From Roseiarcus sp963782255 (GTDB lineage Bacteria; Pseudomonadota; Alphaproteobacteria; Rhizobiales; Beijerinckiaceae): DNA of 64,000 nt. Below, piece after piece: positions 36,416 to 44,852 of this stretch. A model generated the notes under the pieces. The model worked only from the letters and a program-made list of their open reading frames with translations, made no database searches and was not told where the DNA came from. Each line of letters opens with the position of its first letter. Within the stretch, counting starts at the first letter, position 1. The DNA is taken from positions 124,001 through 188,000 of the forward strand of contig CAWAIS010000002.1 of the NCBI GenBank assembly GCA_963782255.1. The letters are read 5' to 3'. A program made the position numbers and the translations under genes.

Positions 36416-37392
36416 GAGGCCGTCCACATATGACGGATGCGGTGGAAGCCGTCGGGCAGGACGTGGAGGAGAAAGCGGCGGATGAACTCGTGCGGGGCAA
36501 GCCGCATGACGCCGCTTCGGCCTCCGCGGCGATAGTCCTTGTAAGAGAACGCCACATGATCGTCGTCGACGGCGACGAGCCTCGAGTTGGCGATCGCTGT
36601 GCGGTGCGTGTAGCGGGCGAGATAGGCCAATACGCGCTCGGGGCCCCCGAAGGGCGGCTTGGCGTAGACGACGAAAGCGCTTTGCCGCAACGCGCGCACC
36701 CGTTCGGCGAACGCGGCGACCTCGGCGAGCGGGACCAAGTCGCCGAAGAAACCGAGGTCGCCGCGACGGAAAGCGGCTTCCAGGCCGTCGAGGAACAGAC
36801 GGCGGAAGATCTTCGACAGGGCTCGGACGGAGAGCAGGAAGTTGGGTTTGCAAGCGACCCATCGCTGACCGTCGAGGGCGACGCCGCCGCCGGGGACGAG
36901 ACAATGGATATGCGGGTGATGGGTCAGCGTCTGTCCCCATGTGTGCAGGACGGCGATGAGGCCGATTTTGGCGCCGCGGCGTTCGGCGGCGAGCGTCATG
37001 AGCGCCTGGGCCGTGGCGCGCATCAACAGGCCGTAGACCGTCTGCTTGTTCTGGAAGGCGATCTCGGCCGCCGCCGGCGGCAGGGTGAAGACGACATGGA
37101 AGTAGGGAACCGGCAGCAACTCGGCCTGACGAGCGGCGAGCCACTCCGCGCGCGCCACCCTCTGACACTTCCCGCAATGGCGGTTTCTGCACGAGTTGTA
37201 AGCGATGCGGGTGAGCCCGCAATCGTCGCAGCGCTCGACATGGCCGCCGAGCGGCGCCGTGCGGCAGGCCGTGATCGCTCCGATCACGCGCCGCTCCACG
37301 CGTCCGAGATGCCCGGCGTTCGCCCGTTCGTAACCCTCGCCGTGACGGCGGAAGACGTCGGCCAGTTCGAACGCCGGCCGAACCTTCACCGC

Positions 37393-38253
37393 CTAGTCCG
37401 GCGGCGTCGACTGCAGCGAGAGCCGGTCGAGAGGGCTCTCAGTCCGGGCGATGACCTGGGTCGAGACGCGCGTGTAGCGCGCCGTCGTCGACAAATTCTC
37501 GTGTCCGAGCAAGACCTGGATGATACGAATGTCGACGCCGCTCTCCAGGAGATGGGTGGCGAAGCTGTGGCGCAGGACGTGCACGCTCACGCGCTTGTCG
37601 ATGCCGGCCGCGGCGCGCGCCGAACGGCAGGCGGCGTGCAGGACAGTCGGCTCGATCGGCTTGTGCTTGTCGCGACCCGGAAACAAAAACCGTTCGGGAT
37701 GCGCAAGACGCCAATAGCTGCGCAGAATGCCGAGCAGCTGCTCGGACAACATGACGTAGCGCTCCTTGCCGCCCTTGCCGCGTTCGACCCGGATGACCAT
37801 GCGGCCGCTGTCGATGTCGGCCGCCTTCAGACCGACCACCTCCGACACCCGCAACCCTGCGGCATAGGCGGTCGTCAGCGCGACGCGAGCTTTGAGACTC
37901 GAGACGGCTTCAAGAAAGCGAACGACTTCATCGGCGCTCAGCACGGCCGGCAGCTTGCGCGGCTCACGGGCGTAGGCGATCCGCTCCGGGATCAATTCGC
38001 AGCCGAGCGTTACGCCGTAGAAGAAACGTAGCGCGCACACGACCTGATTGAGCGACGCCCAGGAGATGCCCTTCGAAATCAAATGTACCTGGTAGGCGCG
38101 GACGTCTTCCAACCCGAGCCGATCCGGCGAGCGGCCGAAATATCGGCTGAATTTCGAGACCGCGTGGACATACGATTGCTGGGTCGCTGGCGACAGATTG
38201 CGGATCGTCATATCCTCAATCATCCGGCGACGCAGAGGGCTCATGTCGGCCAT
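37393..38253 (-). CDS. IS91-associated tyrosine recombinase
   Basis: 286 residues from 'MADMSPLRRRMIEDMTIRNL', which has AGGAG six bases upstream; a longer frame starts 21 codons earlier. The N-terminal SAM-like core-binding domain is 'SPATQQSYVHAVSKFSRYFG'. The catalytic domain has R in 'AAGLRVSEVVGL', K in 'VERGKGGKERYV', 'HVLRHSFATHLLESG' (H-x-x-R) and 'LGHENLSTTARYTRV' (H and nucleophilic Y). Such recombinases are encoded just upstream of the Y2 transposase in rhizobial IS91 elements, as here. Confidence 0.9.
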   Translation of the reverse strand: MADMSPLRRRMIEDMTIRNLSPATQQSYVHAVSKFSRYFGRSPDRLGLEDVRAYQVHLISKGISWASLNQVVCALRFFYGVTLGCELIPERIAYAREPRKLPAVLSADEVVRFLEAVSSLKARVALTTAYAAGLRVSEVVGLKAADIDSGRMVIRVERGKGGKERYVMLSEQLLGILRSYWRLAHPERFLFPGRDKHKPIEPTVLHAACRSARAAAGIDKRVSVHVLRHSFATHLLESGVDIRIIQVLLGHENLSTTARYTRVSTQVIARTESPLDRLSLQSTPPD

Positions 38254-38401
38254 CTGAAACTCCTGTCTGAGAGGGGGCTTCGAACACCCCATCCTCTCAG
38301 GCAGGAGGATCGTCATGCCACAACGCGCCCGCCGCCCTTCACCGCCCCGCCGTGATAGCGGCTTCGTTCAATCCCTGGCTCGCGCTGCGGGGATTGATAT
38401 C

Positions 38402-39338
38402 AGAGTCTGTCCGGAAACATCATGTGGGATTGCATAGTTTTCGCAGCATGAGGCGGATGGAGGCGAGGCGGAGGAACGCGAGCGCCTTGCGGTTGAGGCA
38501 TTCCCAGTCCTTGGCCAGCCGTCGGCAGCGGCCGAGCCAGGCAAAGGTGCGTTCGCCGATCCAGCGCTTGGGCAGGACGACGAAGGCCTTGGCCTGATCC
38601 GATCGCTTGACGATGTCGACCTTCACGCGCGCCAGAGTTCGTCCGATGGCGGTCTGAAATTGCGGCCCTCGATAGCCGCCGTCGGCAAAGAGCCTGGTCA
38701 GGAACGGAAAAGCGCCGAACAAGGTCGCCATCAGCGCCGCGCCGCCGTCGCGGTCCTGGATGTCGGCGGCGTGGACGATCGCATGCATCAACAGGCCCTG
38801 CGTATCGACGAGGATGTGGCGCTTTTTGCCCATGATCTTCTTGCCGGCGTCGTAACCCGCCGGATCGATGCAGGTCCCCCTTTTTCCGCGCTCTTGACGC
38901 TCTGGCTGTCGATGATCGCGGCGGTCGGGCTCGCCTCGCGAGCGGCCGCTTCGCGACACTTCACGTAGAGCGCGTCGTGGATGCGATCGAGCGTGCCGTC
39001 CCAACTCCAGCGATCGAAGTAATCGTAAAGCGTCGAACGCGGCGGCAGGTCCTTCGGGACCGCGCCCATTGGCAGCCGGTGCTCAGGACATACATCAGGC
39101 CGTTGACGACCTCGCGCTCATCGACATGACGTCGGTTGCCGCCGCGCTTGGCCGGTGGAATGAACGGCTCGACATGCGCCCATTCCGCGTCGGTCAGATC
39201 GCTCGGATAGCGCAGCCGACTGCGGTCGTAGCGAGCGCGATTTTCGTTGGTCCACATCAGCGACCCCCCAAGTGATTCGGGCCGCTTCCTTGAAATCATA
39301 AGCAATTCCAACAATTCGTTAAGTTCCCGGACGGGCTC
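38402..39338 (-). mobile_element. IS5-family (IS427-like) insertion sequence, copy 2 (937 bp)
   Basis: Nearly identical to 7535-8472. Flanked by a TCA duplication (38399-38401 and 39339-39341). It lies between the IS91 integrase and the PEP-CTERM/ExoR gene. Confidence 0.9.
38420..39257 (-). pseudogene. IS427-type transposase with an extra frameshift
   Basis: Same two-frame design and A5G5 junction as copy 1. In addition it has lost one base near 39062 after 'VLSTGCQW', so the first frame breaks before the first catalytic aspartate. The second frame is intact. Confidence 0.8.
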
Positions 39339-39341
39339 TCA

Positions 39342-39783
39342 GAGATTGAGGTTTCCGCTCAGTCTTCGGAAGGAAGTGCTGGTTGCGCGGAACGTTTCCT
39401 AACATCCCCAAGGTTCCGACAATCCCGGGAGCAAGCCATGCGCCCGTTTGGTAAGAGTTCAAACGCATGCGTGCAGTGTTTCCAGCCCATGATCTCGTTC
39501 GTCGTCATGAAGAGACCGAGACAGTTTCTGAGAGGCTGCCCATAGTCGGGGGCAGCTGATAACCCTCCGCCGTCGCACAACGTCTCCCGACCCCCGATGA
39601 CTTGAGCGCACTATGAGGTGAGACTCAGTCCGTTCAGAATCCTTTTCGGCTGCCCTTTTCGCACAACCGGAATCGGTCATCTGTCAACAAACCAACAGTT
39701 GGCTGCGGATTCCCTTGGTCCAATGGGATTTTCTGATGCAACTCACGACGTGTAATCAATGGGGCGAGCGCTTGTAGACGGTG
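39342..39783. other. No supportable gene
   Basis: Spacer upstream of the PEP-CTERM/ExoR promoter; short frames only. Confidence 0.35.
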
Positions 39784-39840
39784 TTGACATATCTTTATCT
39801 CTACGTTATCACCACACGCTCAAGTTGCTACATGCGTGTG
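39784..39840 (+). promoter_or_regulatory. Promoter and inverted-repeat operator of the PEP-CTERM/ExoR gene
   Basis: TTGACA (39784-39789), 17 bases, TATCAC (39807-39812). Immediately downstream, CACACGC (39813-39819) and GCGTGTG (39834-39840) form a perfect 7-bp inverted repeat spaced by 14 bases, placed over the expected transcription start. The broken paralogue keeps both promoter boxes, the spacing and the inner CACGC/GCGTG. A repressor-type operator is inferred from position. Confidence 0.6.
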
Positions 39841-39891
39841 AGGCTAATAGATCAAACCTCTCTAGGTTAAAAATACGAGTTTCCAGGGGAC

Positions 39892-41898
39892 ATGGGGGGG
39901 CCATTGTCACTTAGGGCTTTATCGTTGACGGCGACGGCCGTGGTTGTTTTTGCGCGAGTATCGACGGCCTCAGCCGAAGTCGAAGACATAGGACGGCCTG
40001 GAGCTCCGATTTTAAATGACCACGTCGTTGAAGTTCCAAACTCGCTGGACCAGACCGGCGCTCATGACCAGGCGCGATCGACGCAATTCGGTTACGACCT
40101 TAAGATTGATTATTCATTGAAACAGTTCGATGCCAGTCAAATTCCCGCGACTGTCATAAATTCTGGGCGCGTTGACTCAATTATATCGGGCGAGTTCTTA
40201 AGCGACGACACCGCGGGATTTCCCATTGGCTCTTTTGGATATCAGTTCGTCTCGGTTCAATGGCCTTCAAGATTTGATACGCCAACAAAACCTTTGTCGC
40301 CTGAGGCTCAAATCCTAAGAACGGGACACGCGGGTTGCTCAGGCGGTGGCACGTCAAGTAATGTCATCAGTTGCGAGATTTATGAGGATTTGCTCTCGGA
40401 TGGATTAGCGTATTCCTGGAACGCAACCAATAGCGAATCATCTCCAACAGGGCAGGGAGATTTAACCACAAAGTTTTACGATGGCCATGCCGGACCGCAG
40501 CCACGCGGCGGCACATTCTGGTCGGTGCAAGGAGGGGAAATCGCAATTCTGATCTCGGGCGGCGACCTTGTCATCACGGCAGAGTCAAGCTCCTTGTCGA
40601 CTGCAGTCGCCCCGACGTTAGACTTCTCAAATCCGGGCAGTTCCGAACCATTTCCGGTTCCTGTCGGACTTCCGGTTCCTGTCGGACTTCCGGTTCCTGT
40701 CGGACTTCCGGTTCCGGTCGGATTTCCAGATCCGATTGGCTACAACCTGCCCCCGCTAGTGGAGTTTTCTGGGTCCGGGCCACCCACGGCGGCTATCCCT
40801 GAAATTCCTCTGCCTATTATGCTATTGATTGGCGCCGGTGGAATTGCCCTCGTCCGTAGGAAGAAAATCTTTGGCGCAAACGGGCGCGGCACTCAAAGCC
40901 TGTCCGACGCAGAACTCGTTCCGATGCGGAGCGAAGCGCGCCGCAACTGCTCCGTAAGCGACCCGGATGATAGGGCAGATGACGTAGTATGTGGGAAGCG
41001 GGGCCTGACCTTTGGCGCTTTTGCGATAGCCACGCTGGCGTCAACCCCCGCTTTCCCTTTCGACGGCTCAACCGACAGCCCGCCGGCGAAAATATCGCCC
41101 AAAAGCTTCACGAGCGCCGACCAGGCGCTGCGTGTCGGCATTGACGACCTCAATGCGGGGAACGCGGCGTCTTGCGTCGAGGCGCTGACCTACGCCGCTG
41201 ACGGCGGGCAGCCGATCGCGCGCTGGAAGCTGGGCGAAATGTATGCCGACGGCGTCGGTGTTCAGCGCGACGACCTCAAGGCGTACCATTATTTCAGTCA
41301 GCTCGTTGAGGGCTACAACGAGGACGTGCCCGACCAGAGAAACCGGAGCGCAATCTCCAACGCCTTCGTCGCCGTGGGCGTGTACAGCCTGACGGGCATT
41401 CCGGGCGGCGGAGTGCGCGCTGACCCCGAGCGCGCGCGCGATCTCTTCCAGTACGCCGCGACGACCTTCGGCGATCCGGACGCCCAGTACAATCTGGCGC
41501 ACATGTACATTGCCGGCGCGGGCGGGCTCGCGAAGGACAATATGACCGCGATCCGATGGCTCGTGTTGGCGGCGGGCAAAGGGCACCGCCCCTCGCAGGC
41601 CTTGCTCGGCCATATGCTGTTCATGGGCGACGGCATCCCGCCGCAGCGAGCCAAAGGGCTGATGTGGCTACAGATCGCCTCGAGCGGCGCAGTTGCTGGC
41701 TCGAAGGACGACTGGATCCGCGAAGCCTACAGTGCCGATTTTGCCGCGGCTAGCGAGAAAGACCGCCAGACTACCGCAGCCATGCTGGCCGCGCGCGCCA
41801 AGGGACCGCCGCTGCCCTCATTCATATCCCGCAGCATCGTCAAGATGCTTCCGATCGACAAGCCGGTCATCGCTGCCTCGCCGCAGGCTAAGCAATAG
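39892..41898 (+). CDS. PEP-CTERM-like exported protein fused to an ExoR-like Sel1-repeat protein
   Basis: 668 residues. Residues 1-27 are a signal peptide ('LTATAVVVFARVSTASA'). Residues 28-300 are a secreted domain with an 18-bp DNA repeat giving 'VPVGLP' units near residue 255. A sorting-like motif 'AIPEIPLPIMLLIGAGG' with 'RRKK' follows at ~302-325. The broken paralogue stops 29 codons after 'RRKK', but here the frame continues past ~335 into a second hydrophobic segment 'GLTFGAFAIATLASTPAF' (~372-390). An ExoR-like domain follows with Sel1/TPR repeats: 'RWKLGEMYADGVGVQRDDLK', 'AQYNLAHMYIAGAGGLAKDN', 'QALLGHMLFMGDGIPPQRAK'. ExoR is the periplasmic repressor of ExoS-ChvI exopolysaccharide signalling in rhizobia. 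The internal hydrophobic segment could be the original ExoR signal peptide, and an internal start (ATG 40924) could make the ExoR part alone. Fusion by recombination is inferred. Confidence 0.75.
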   Translation: MGGPLSLRALSLTATAVVVFARVSTASAEVEDIGRPGAPILNDHVVEVPNSLDQTGAHDQARSTQFGYDLKIDYSLKQFDASQIPATVINSGRVDSIISGEFLSDDTAGFPIGSFGYQFVSVQWPSRFDTPTKPLSPEAQILRTGHAGCSGGGTSSNVISCEIYEDLLSDGLAYSWNATNSESSPTGQGDLTTKFYDGHAGPQPRGGTFWSVQGGEIAILISGGDLVITAESSSLSTAVAPTLDFSNPGSSEPFPVPVGLPVPVGLPVPVGLPVPVGFPDPIGYNLPPLVEFSGSGPPTAAIPEIPLPIMLLIGAGGIALVRRKKIFGANGRGTQSLSDAELVPMRSEARRNCSVSDPDDRADDVVCGKRGLTFGAFAIATLASTPAFPFDGSTDSPPAKISPKSFTSADQALRVGIDDLNAGNAASCVEALTYAADGGQPIARWKLGEMYADGVGVQRDDLKAYHYFSQLVEGYNEDVPDQRNRSAISNAFVAVGVYSLTGIPGGGVRADPERARDLFQYAATTFGDPDAQYNLAHMYIAGAGGLAKDNMTAIRWLVLAAGKGHRPSQALLGHMLFMGDGIPPQRAKGLMWLQIASSGAVAGSKDDWIREAYSADFAAASEKDRQTTAAMLAARAKGPPLPSFISRSIVKMLPIDKPVIAASPQAKQ

Positions 41899-41934
41899 AC
41901 CGGACGACTATGACTGCCATTGCGATTGGCCGCA

Positions 41935-42115
41935 TGGGCAGGCAAAGCCACCGCTCGCGCGAGACGAATCTGCATCTTGTCGTCGACTGCGCGCTTCATC
42001 GTCCCCGCTCGACGAGAGCGACGTGGTCATATTATCGTTCGCCTCCAGCGCGCGGGATGTCCGGTTGAACCAGAGCGATGCACCGCGCTCCTATGTGCTG
42101 CAAGTGTGCAGTTGC
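41935..42115 (+). pseudogene. Hint-protein C-terminal remnant
   Basis: Two plus-strand frames together give 'RETNLHLVVDCALHRPRS' and 'VVILSFASSARDVRLNQSD', which correspond to 'READLHLVVDGEVHRPLT' and 'AAVFLFPSDARDVRLKSN' in the Hint protein at 9827. Frame is lost between them. The Hint domain itself is absent. Confidence 0.65.
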
Positions 42116-42136
42116 AATTTTATGGAGGAGGAGTAG

Positions 42137-42829
42137 ATGTGGCCCAAGTGCGAGGCGAGGCCCGCAATTGTGACAGAGCCTGAGACGTTTCGATATGCCG
42201 TGGTCGAGCAAGCCCTGATGGCCGTCCACGGCTTCCTCGAACGAAAGAAGGGCGCGTTCCGGGCGCGTCTAATCCATTTTCAAAGATTGAAGATCGGTCC
42301 GGCCTCACCCGGAAAGGGCCGTCGAATCGCCTATCGAAGGGAAGACATTTTTCGCTGGGCTATCGCCTTGGAGTTCGCCGAGTTTGGCATGGATCCAACC
42401 GAGATAAAGAAGATACTGGATATGAATTGGTTCCGCATTGCGCCTGTCGTCCTCGAAGAGAGAGAGGGGGCCGATACGTACCTATTTTTTCATCCAGCTT
42501 TGTTGGGAAGGTTATCTCCGGAAGACGAGCGCGAGATCACTGGGAAACCGGGCGCTCCGTATAGCATTACGATTGCAATTATTTCCGATCTCGTCGAACT
42601 GGACAGGCTAGCCAAGACCGATCAGGCGAGAGCTTCCAATGATCGGTTCCGAGCTAGGTACGGGATGGATCAACCTGAGCCGCTTGCGCCGGCAGGTCGA
42701 AGAGAACCTCGTCGCGTTTTTGCAGGTTCACACCTAAGACTCTTGGGGACGGTCTCGGAGGCGCCACTTACGCCGCCCGCGTTGCGATGTCTCGGATCCA
42801 TTAAACACACTCTAACGATGGGAATATGA
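42137..42829 (+). CDS. Putative helix-turn-helix protein, family unknown
   Basis: 230 residues with an excellent GGAGGAGG site before the ATG. Residues ~20-95 look like a winged-helix/MerR-type unit: 'AVHGFLERKKGAFRARLIHF' with 'PGKGRRIAYRREDIFRWAIA' and 'LEFAEFGMDPTEIKKIL'. The C-terminal ~100 residues are of unknown type, with 'TYLFFHPALLGRLS'. It may be a small regulator carried by a plasmid or island. No partner gene is adjacent; an IS110 lies downstream. Confidence 0.6.
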   Translation: MWPKCEARPAIVTEPETFRYAVVEQALMAVHGFLERKKGAFRARLIHFQRLKIGPASPGKGRRIAYRREDIFRWAIALEFAEFGMDPTEIKKILDMNWFRIAPVVLEEREGADTYLFFHPALLGRLSPEDEREITGKPGAPYSITIAIISDLVELDRLAKTDQARASNDRFRARYGMDQPEPLAPAGRREPRRVFAGSHLRLLGTVSEAPLTPPALRCLGSIKHTLTMGI

Positions 42830-42849
42830 GCAAGGTCGCCTCGCAACTC

Positions 42850-43084
42850 AAGCTCGTATTCGCGGTAAAGATTCCCTGTTCACGGGGATATCTTTCCCTG
42901 CTTTGGCGAACTATTTCCCTGTTCCGATTCTTAGGGAATTTGCTCGTAACAAACTGAAAATGCGGGCGATTTCGGAGCCGATTTTCGCCAAGACCGGCGA
43001 AAAATGAAAAATTCCCTGTTATTTTCCCTGTTAGCAGGGAATTTGCCTCTCGGAGACCAGTTTCACAGGACTGCGTCCGCCACC
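42850..43084 (+). ncRNA. Structured non-coding left end of the IS110 element
   Basis: AT-richer than its surroundings. It carries four TTCCCTGTT copies, and these and related forms (TTTCCCTGC, CAGGGAA) pair into hairpins such as TTCCCTG/CAGGGAA near 43022-43040. There is also a 9-bp stem ATTTTCGCC/GGCGAAAAT (42981-43004). IS110-group elements encode their guide RNA in the left non-coding end, so this is a candidate. Element borders were not found, so guide matches could not be tested. Confidence 0.4.
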
Positions 43085-44239
43085 ATGCAGTCCCGGCAAA
43101 CCGCCGCGGTTTCCGGGTCGGCAGAAACCCTCGCAATTTCGGTCGGTTAGCGAAGCCAGTCGAGTTGGCTGGTCGCGGGCATCGTGCCGGGACTCGATCG
43201 CTATCCCTTGAAGAAACTTAGCCCAGACCGCGACGCGCTGCTGCAGCTTCTGCATCGCTGGCGCAACGAAGCGGCGAAGCGCGGCCACGCGATCGACCGG
43301 ATCGCCGTTGCCTACGAGGCAGGCCGCGATGGCTTCTGGCTGGCGCGCTGGCTGCGTTCCCAATCCATCGAAGCCTATGTGATCCACCCGTCGAGCGTCC
43401 CGGTGTCGCGCGAGCACCGAAGGGTGAAGACGGATCGGCTCGACACAGAGCTCCTCAAGCGCGCCTTCCTCGGCTGGCTGCGCGGCGAACCGAAGCATTG
43501 CAGCATGGCGGCCATCCCCGCGCTCGAGGACGAGGATGCGAGACGACCCAGCCGCGAGCGTCAGGTCCTGGTCGGAGAGCGCACACGCATCGTCAACCGC
43601 CTGAAGGCCAATCTCGCCCGGCTCGGCATTCGCGGCTTCCGGCCCAATCTCGCTCGGGCGCCAAGCCAGCTTGAAGCCCTGCGCACGCCGGAGGGCGTCG
43701 CCATACCTACGAACACGTTGGCCGAGATGCGGCGCGACCTGGACCGCCTGCGCTTCGTCAAGCAGCAGATCAAGGAGATCGAGAAGACCCGCACCGAGCG
43801 TCTGGCGAAGACGCCAGACGAGCCACGCCATGCGTCGGCGCATGTCCTTACACGCGTGGTCGGCGTCGGCGTCGAGTCCGCGGACATGCTTATCCAGGAG
43901 GTGTTCTCGCGGGAGATCCGGGACCGTAGGGCACTGGCGCGCTATGCCGGGCTCACCGGAGCTCCAGACGAGAGCGGGCAAAGACGGCGCGAGCGGGGAC
44001 TCGCCAAAGCAGGCAACGCTCGGGTGCGCCGCGGGATGATCGAACTCGCCTGGGGTCATCTGGTGCACCAGAAGGGCAGCCCGCTCAGCGCATGGTATCG
44101 GAGGCGAACGTCGGACTCACGGCGGGGCGTGCGCAAGACAATGATCGTCGCGCTCGCGCGCAAGCTCCTCATCGCGCTGTGGCGGCTCGCCACGACCGGC
44201 GAAGCGCCGGAAGGTCTGCTGCTTCGCCCGGCAGCGTAG
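43085..44239 (+). pseudogene. IS110-family transposase with an in-frame stop near the start
   Basis: From the ATG at 43085 the frame reads 'MQSRQTAAVSGSAETLAISV' and then hits TAG (43148-43150) before 'RSQSSWLVAGIVPGLDRYPL', where the family has the first catalytic aspartate. The remaining 351 codons from GTG 43184 are open and contain 'IAVAYEAGRDGFWLARWL' (E), 'HRRVKTDRLDTELLKRAFL' (D/D), 'VVGVGVESADMLIQEVF' and the Tnp20 part 'LTGAPDESGQRRRERGLAKA'. Initiation at the internal GTG would lack the first acid residue, so activity is doubtful. Distinct IS110 clade from the one at 35139. Confidence 0.75.
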
Positions 44240-44852
44240 CCACAACGGAGTTGCTGCAGGCGAGCGTCACGACGGTGCCCGACCTGTAGACGACGGCCCG
44301 AGGCGGCGGCAACCTGACATGGACTATGGCCTTCGCGCCGCGGTTTAGAATGGGCCCGCCCCTCGGAGCTTTGCCGCCGATGCGCATGACTGCATCATGG
44401 TGCGACCTTCGTGGTCGGCCGAATACAAGTTCGTGACGCGCGACGCGCGCCCAATGGCGAGCTCCCCTCGGTATCGTCGCCGCTGTCGAAACTGAACTGA
44501 ACGAGCGGGACACACCCGTGTCGCCCGACTGAGGAAGCTTGACGCTGTGCTCGGGCCCCTCAAGGCAAGTCGCTCCGCGATGGCCTTCGGCCACCCTTGA
44601 CGGCCACTGCGCGCAGCGTCCGAAGGAAAGTCAGGTCGGGACGAGGAGATGTCGCGGGCCAATCGAACAAGGAGATGCTCGCTATCGCCACCCTTGACAG
44701 CAATCGCCCCATACAAGTCCATACGTCGACACCGGCCGTCCGGTGTGGGCAAACAGCGGTCATTCAAGCAAAGGCTCAATTGAACGTCGAGCGGATGTCC
44801 GATTACGCGTCATGCTGTCGGCGCGAGCGGCGGGGCGCCCCGATCCATTCCG
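44240..44852. other. No supportable gene
   Basis: It should contain the right end of the IS110. Open frames on both strands (for example 44597-44929) have no recognisable domain. Confidence 0.35.

Larger units (their letters stand above)
35062..36433 (+). mobile_element. IS110-family, IS1111-group element (about 1372 bp)
   Basis: Subterminal inverted repeats are exact 12-mers: GTGGACGGCCTC (35066-35077) and GAGGCCGTCCAC (36416-36427). TGA is present at both junctions (35059-35061 and 36431-36433) and once in the rebuilt target. The transposase gene starts only ~75 bases from the left end, while ~270 non-coding bases follow it, the layout of the IS1111 group whose guide RNA comes from the right end. 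Confidence 0.9.
34839..37389 (-). pseudogene. IS91-family Y2 (HUH) transposase split by an IS1111-type element
   Basis: The 5' part (37389 to 36434) starts with a GTG three bases after the integrase stop. It encodes the zinc-finger N-terminus ('CDDCGLTRIAYNSCRNRHC', 'CQRVARAEWL'), the HUH-bearing 'HTWGQTLTHHPHIHCLVPGG', and the region with the catalytic tyrosines ending at 'VLPDGFHRIRH'. The IS1111-type element then interrupts. The 3' part (35058 to 34839) resumes with 'YGFLAKGDRGDTLAHVRNLL' and a zinc-ribbon tail 'CPDCGGLMRRMGP'. Removing the insert and one TGA restores '...GFHRIRHYGFLAKG...' without a base gained or lost. Read without removal, the 5' part runs 78 codons into the insert. The split enzyme is presumably inactive. 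Confidence 0.9.

Noticed and set aside
36367..38031. 554-codon plus-strand frame opposite the IS91 transposase and recombinase
   Set aside because: Antisense to two well-supported genes; its sequence has no recognisable domain.
43031..44068. 345-codon minus-strand frame opposite the IS110 transposase
   Set aside because: Shadow frame of GC-rich coding DNA.
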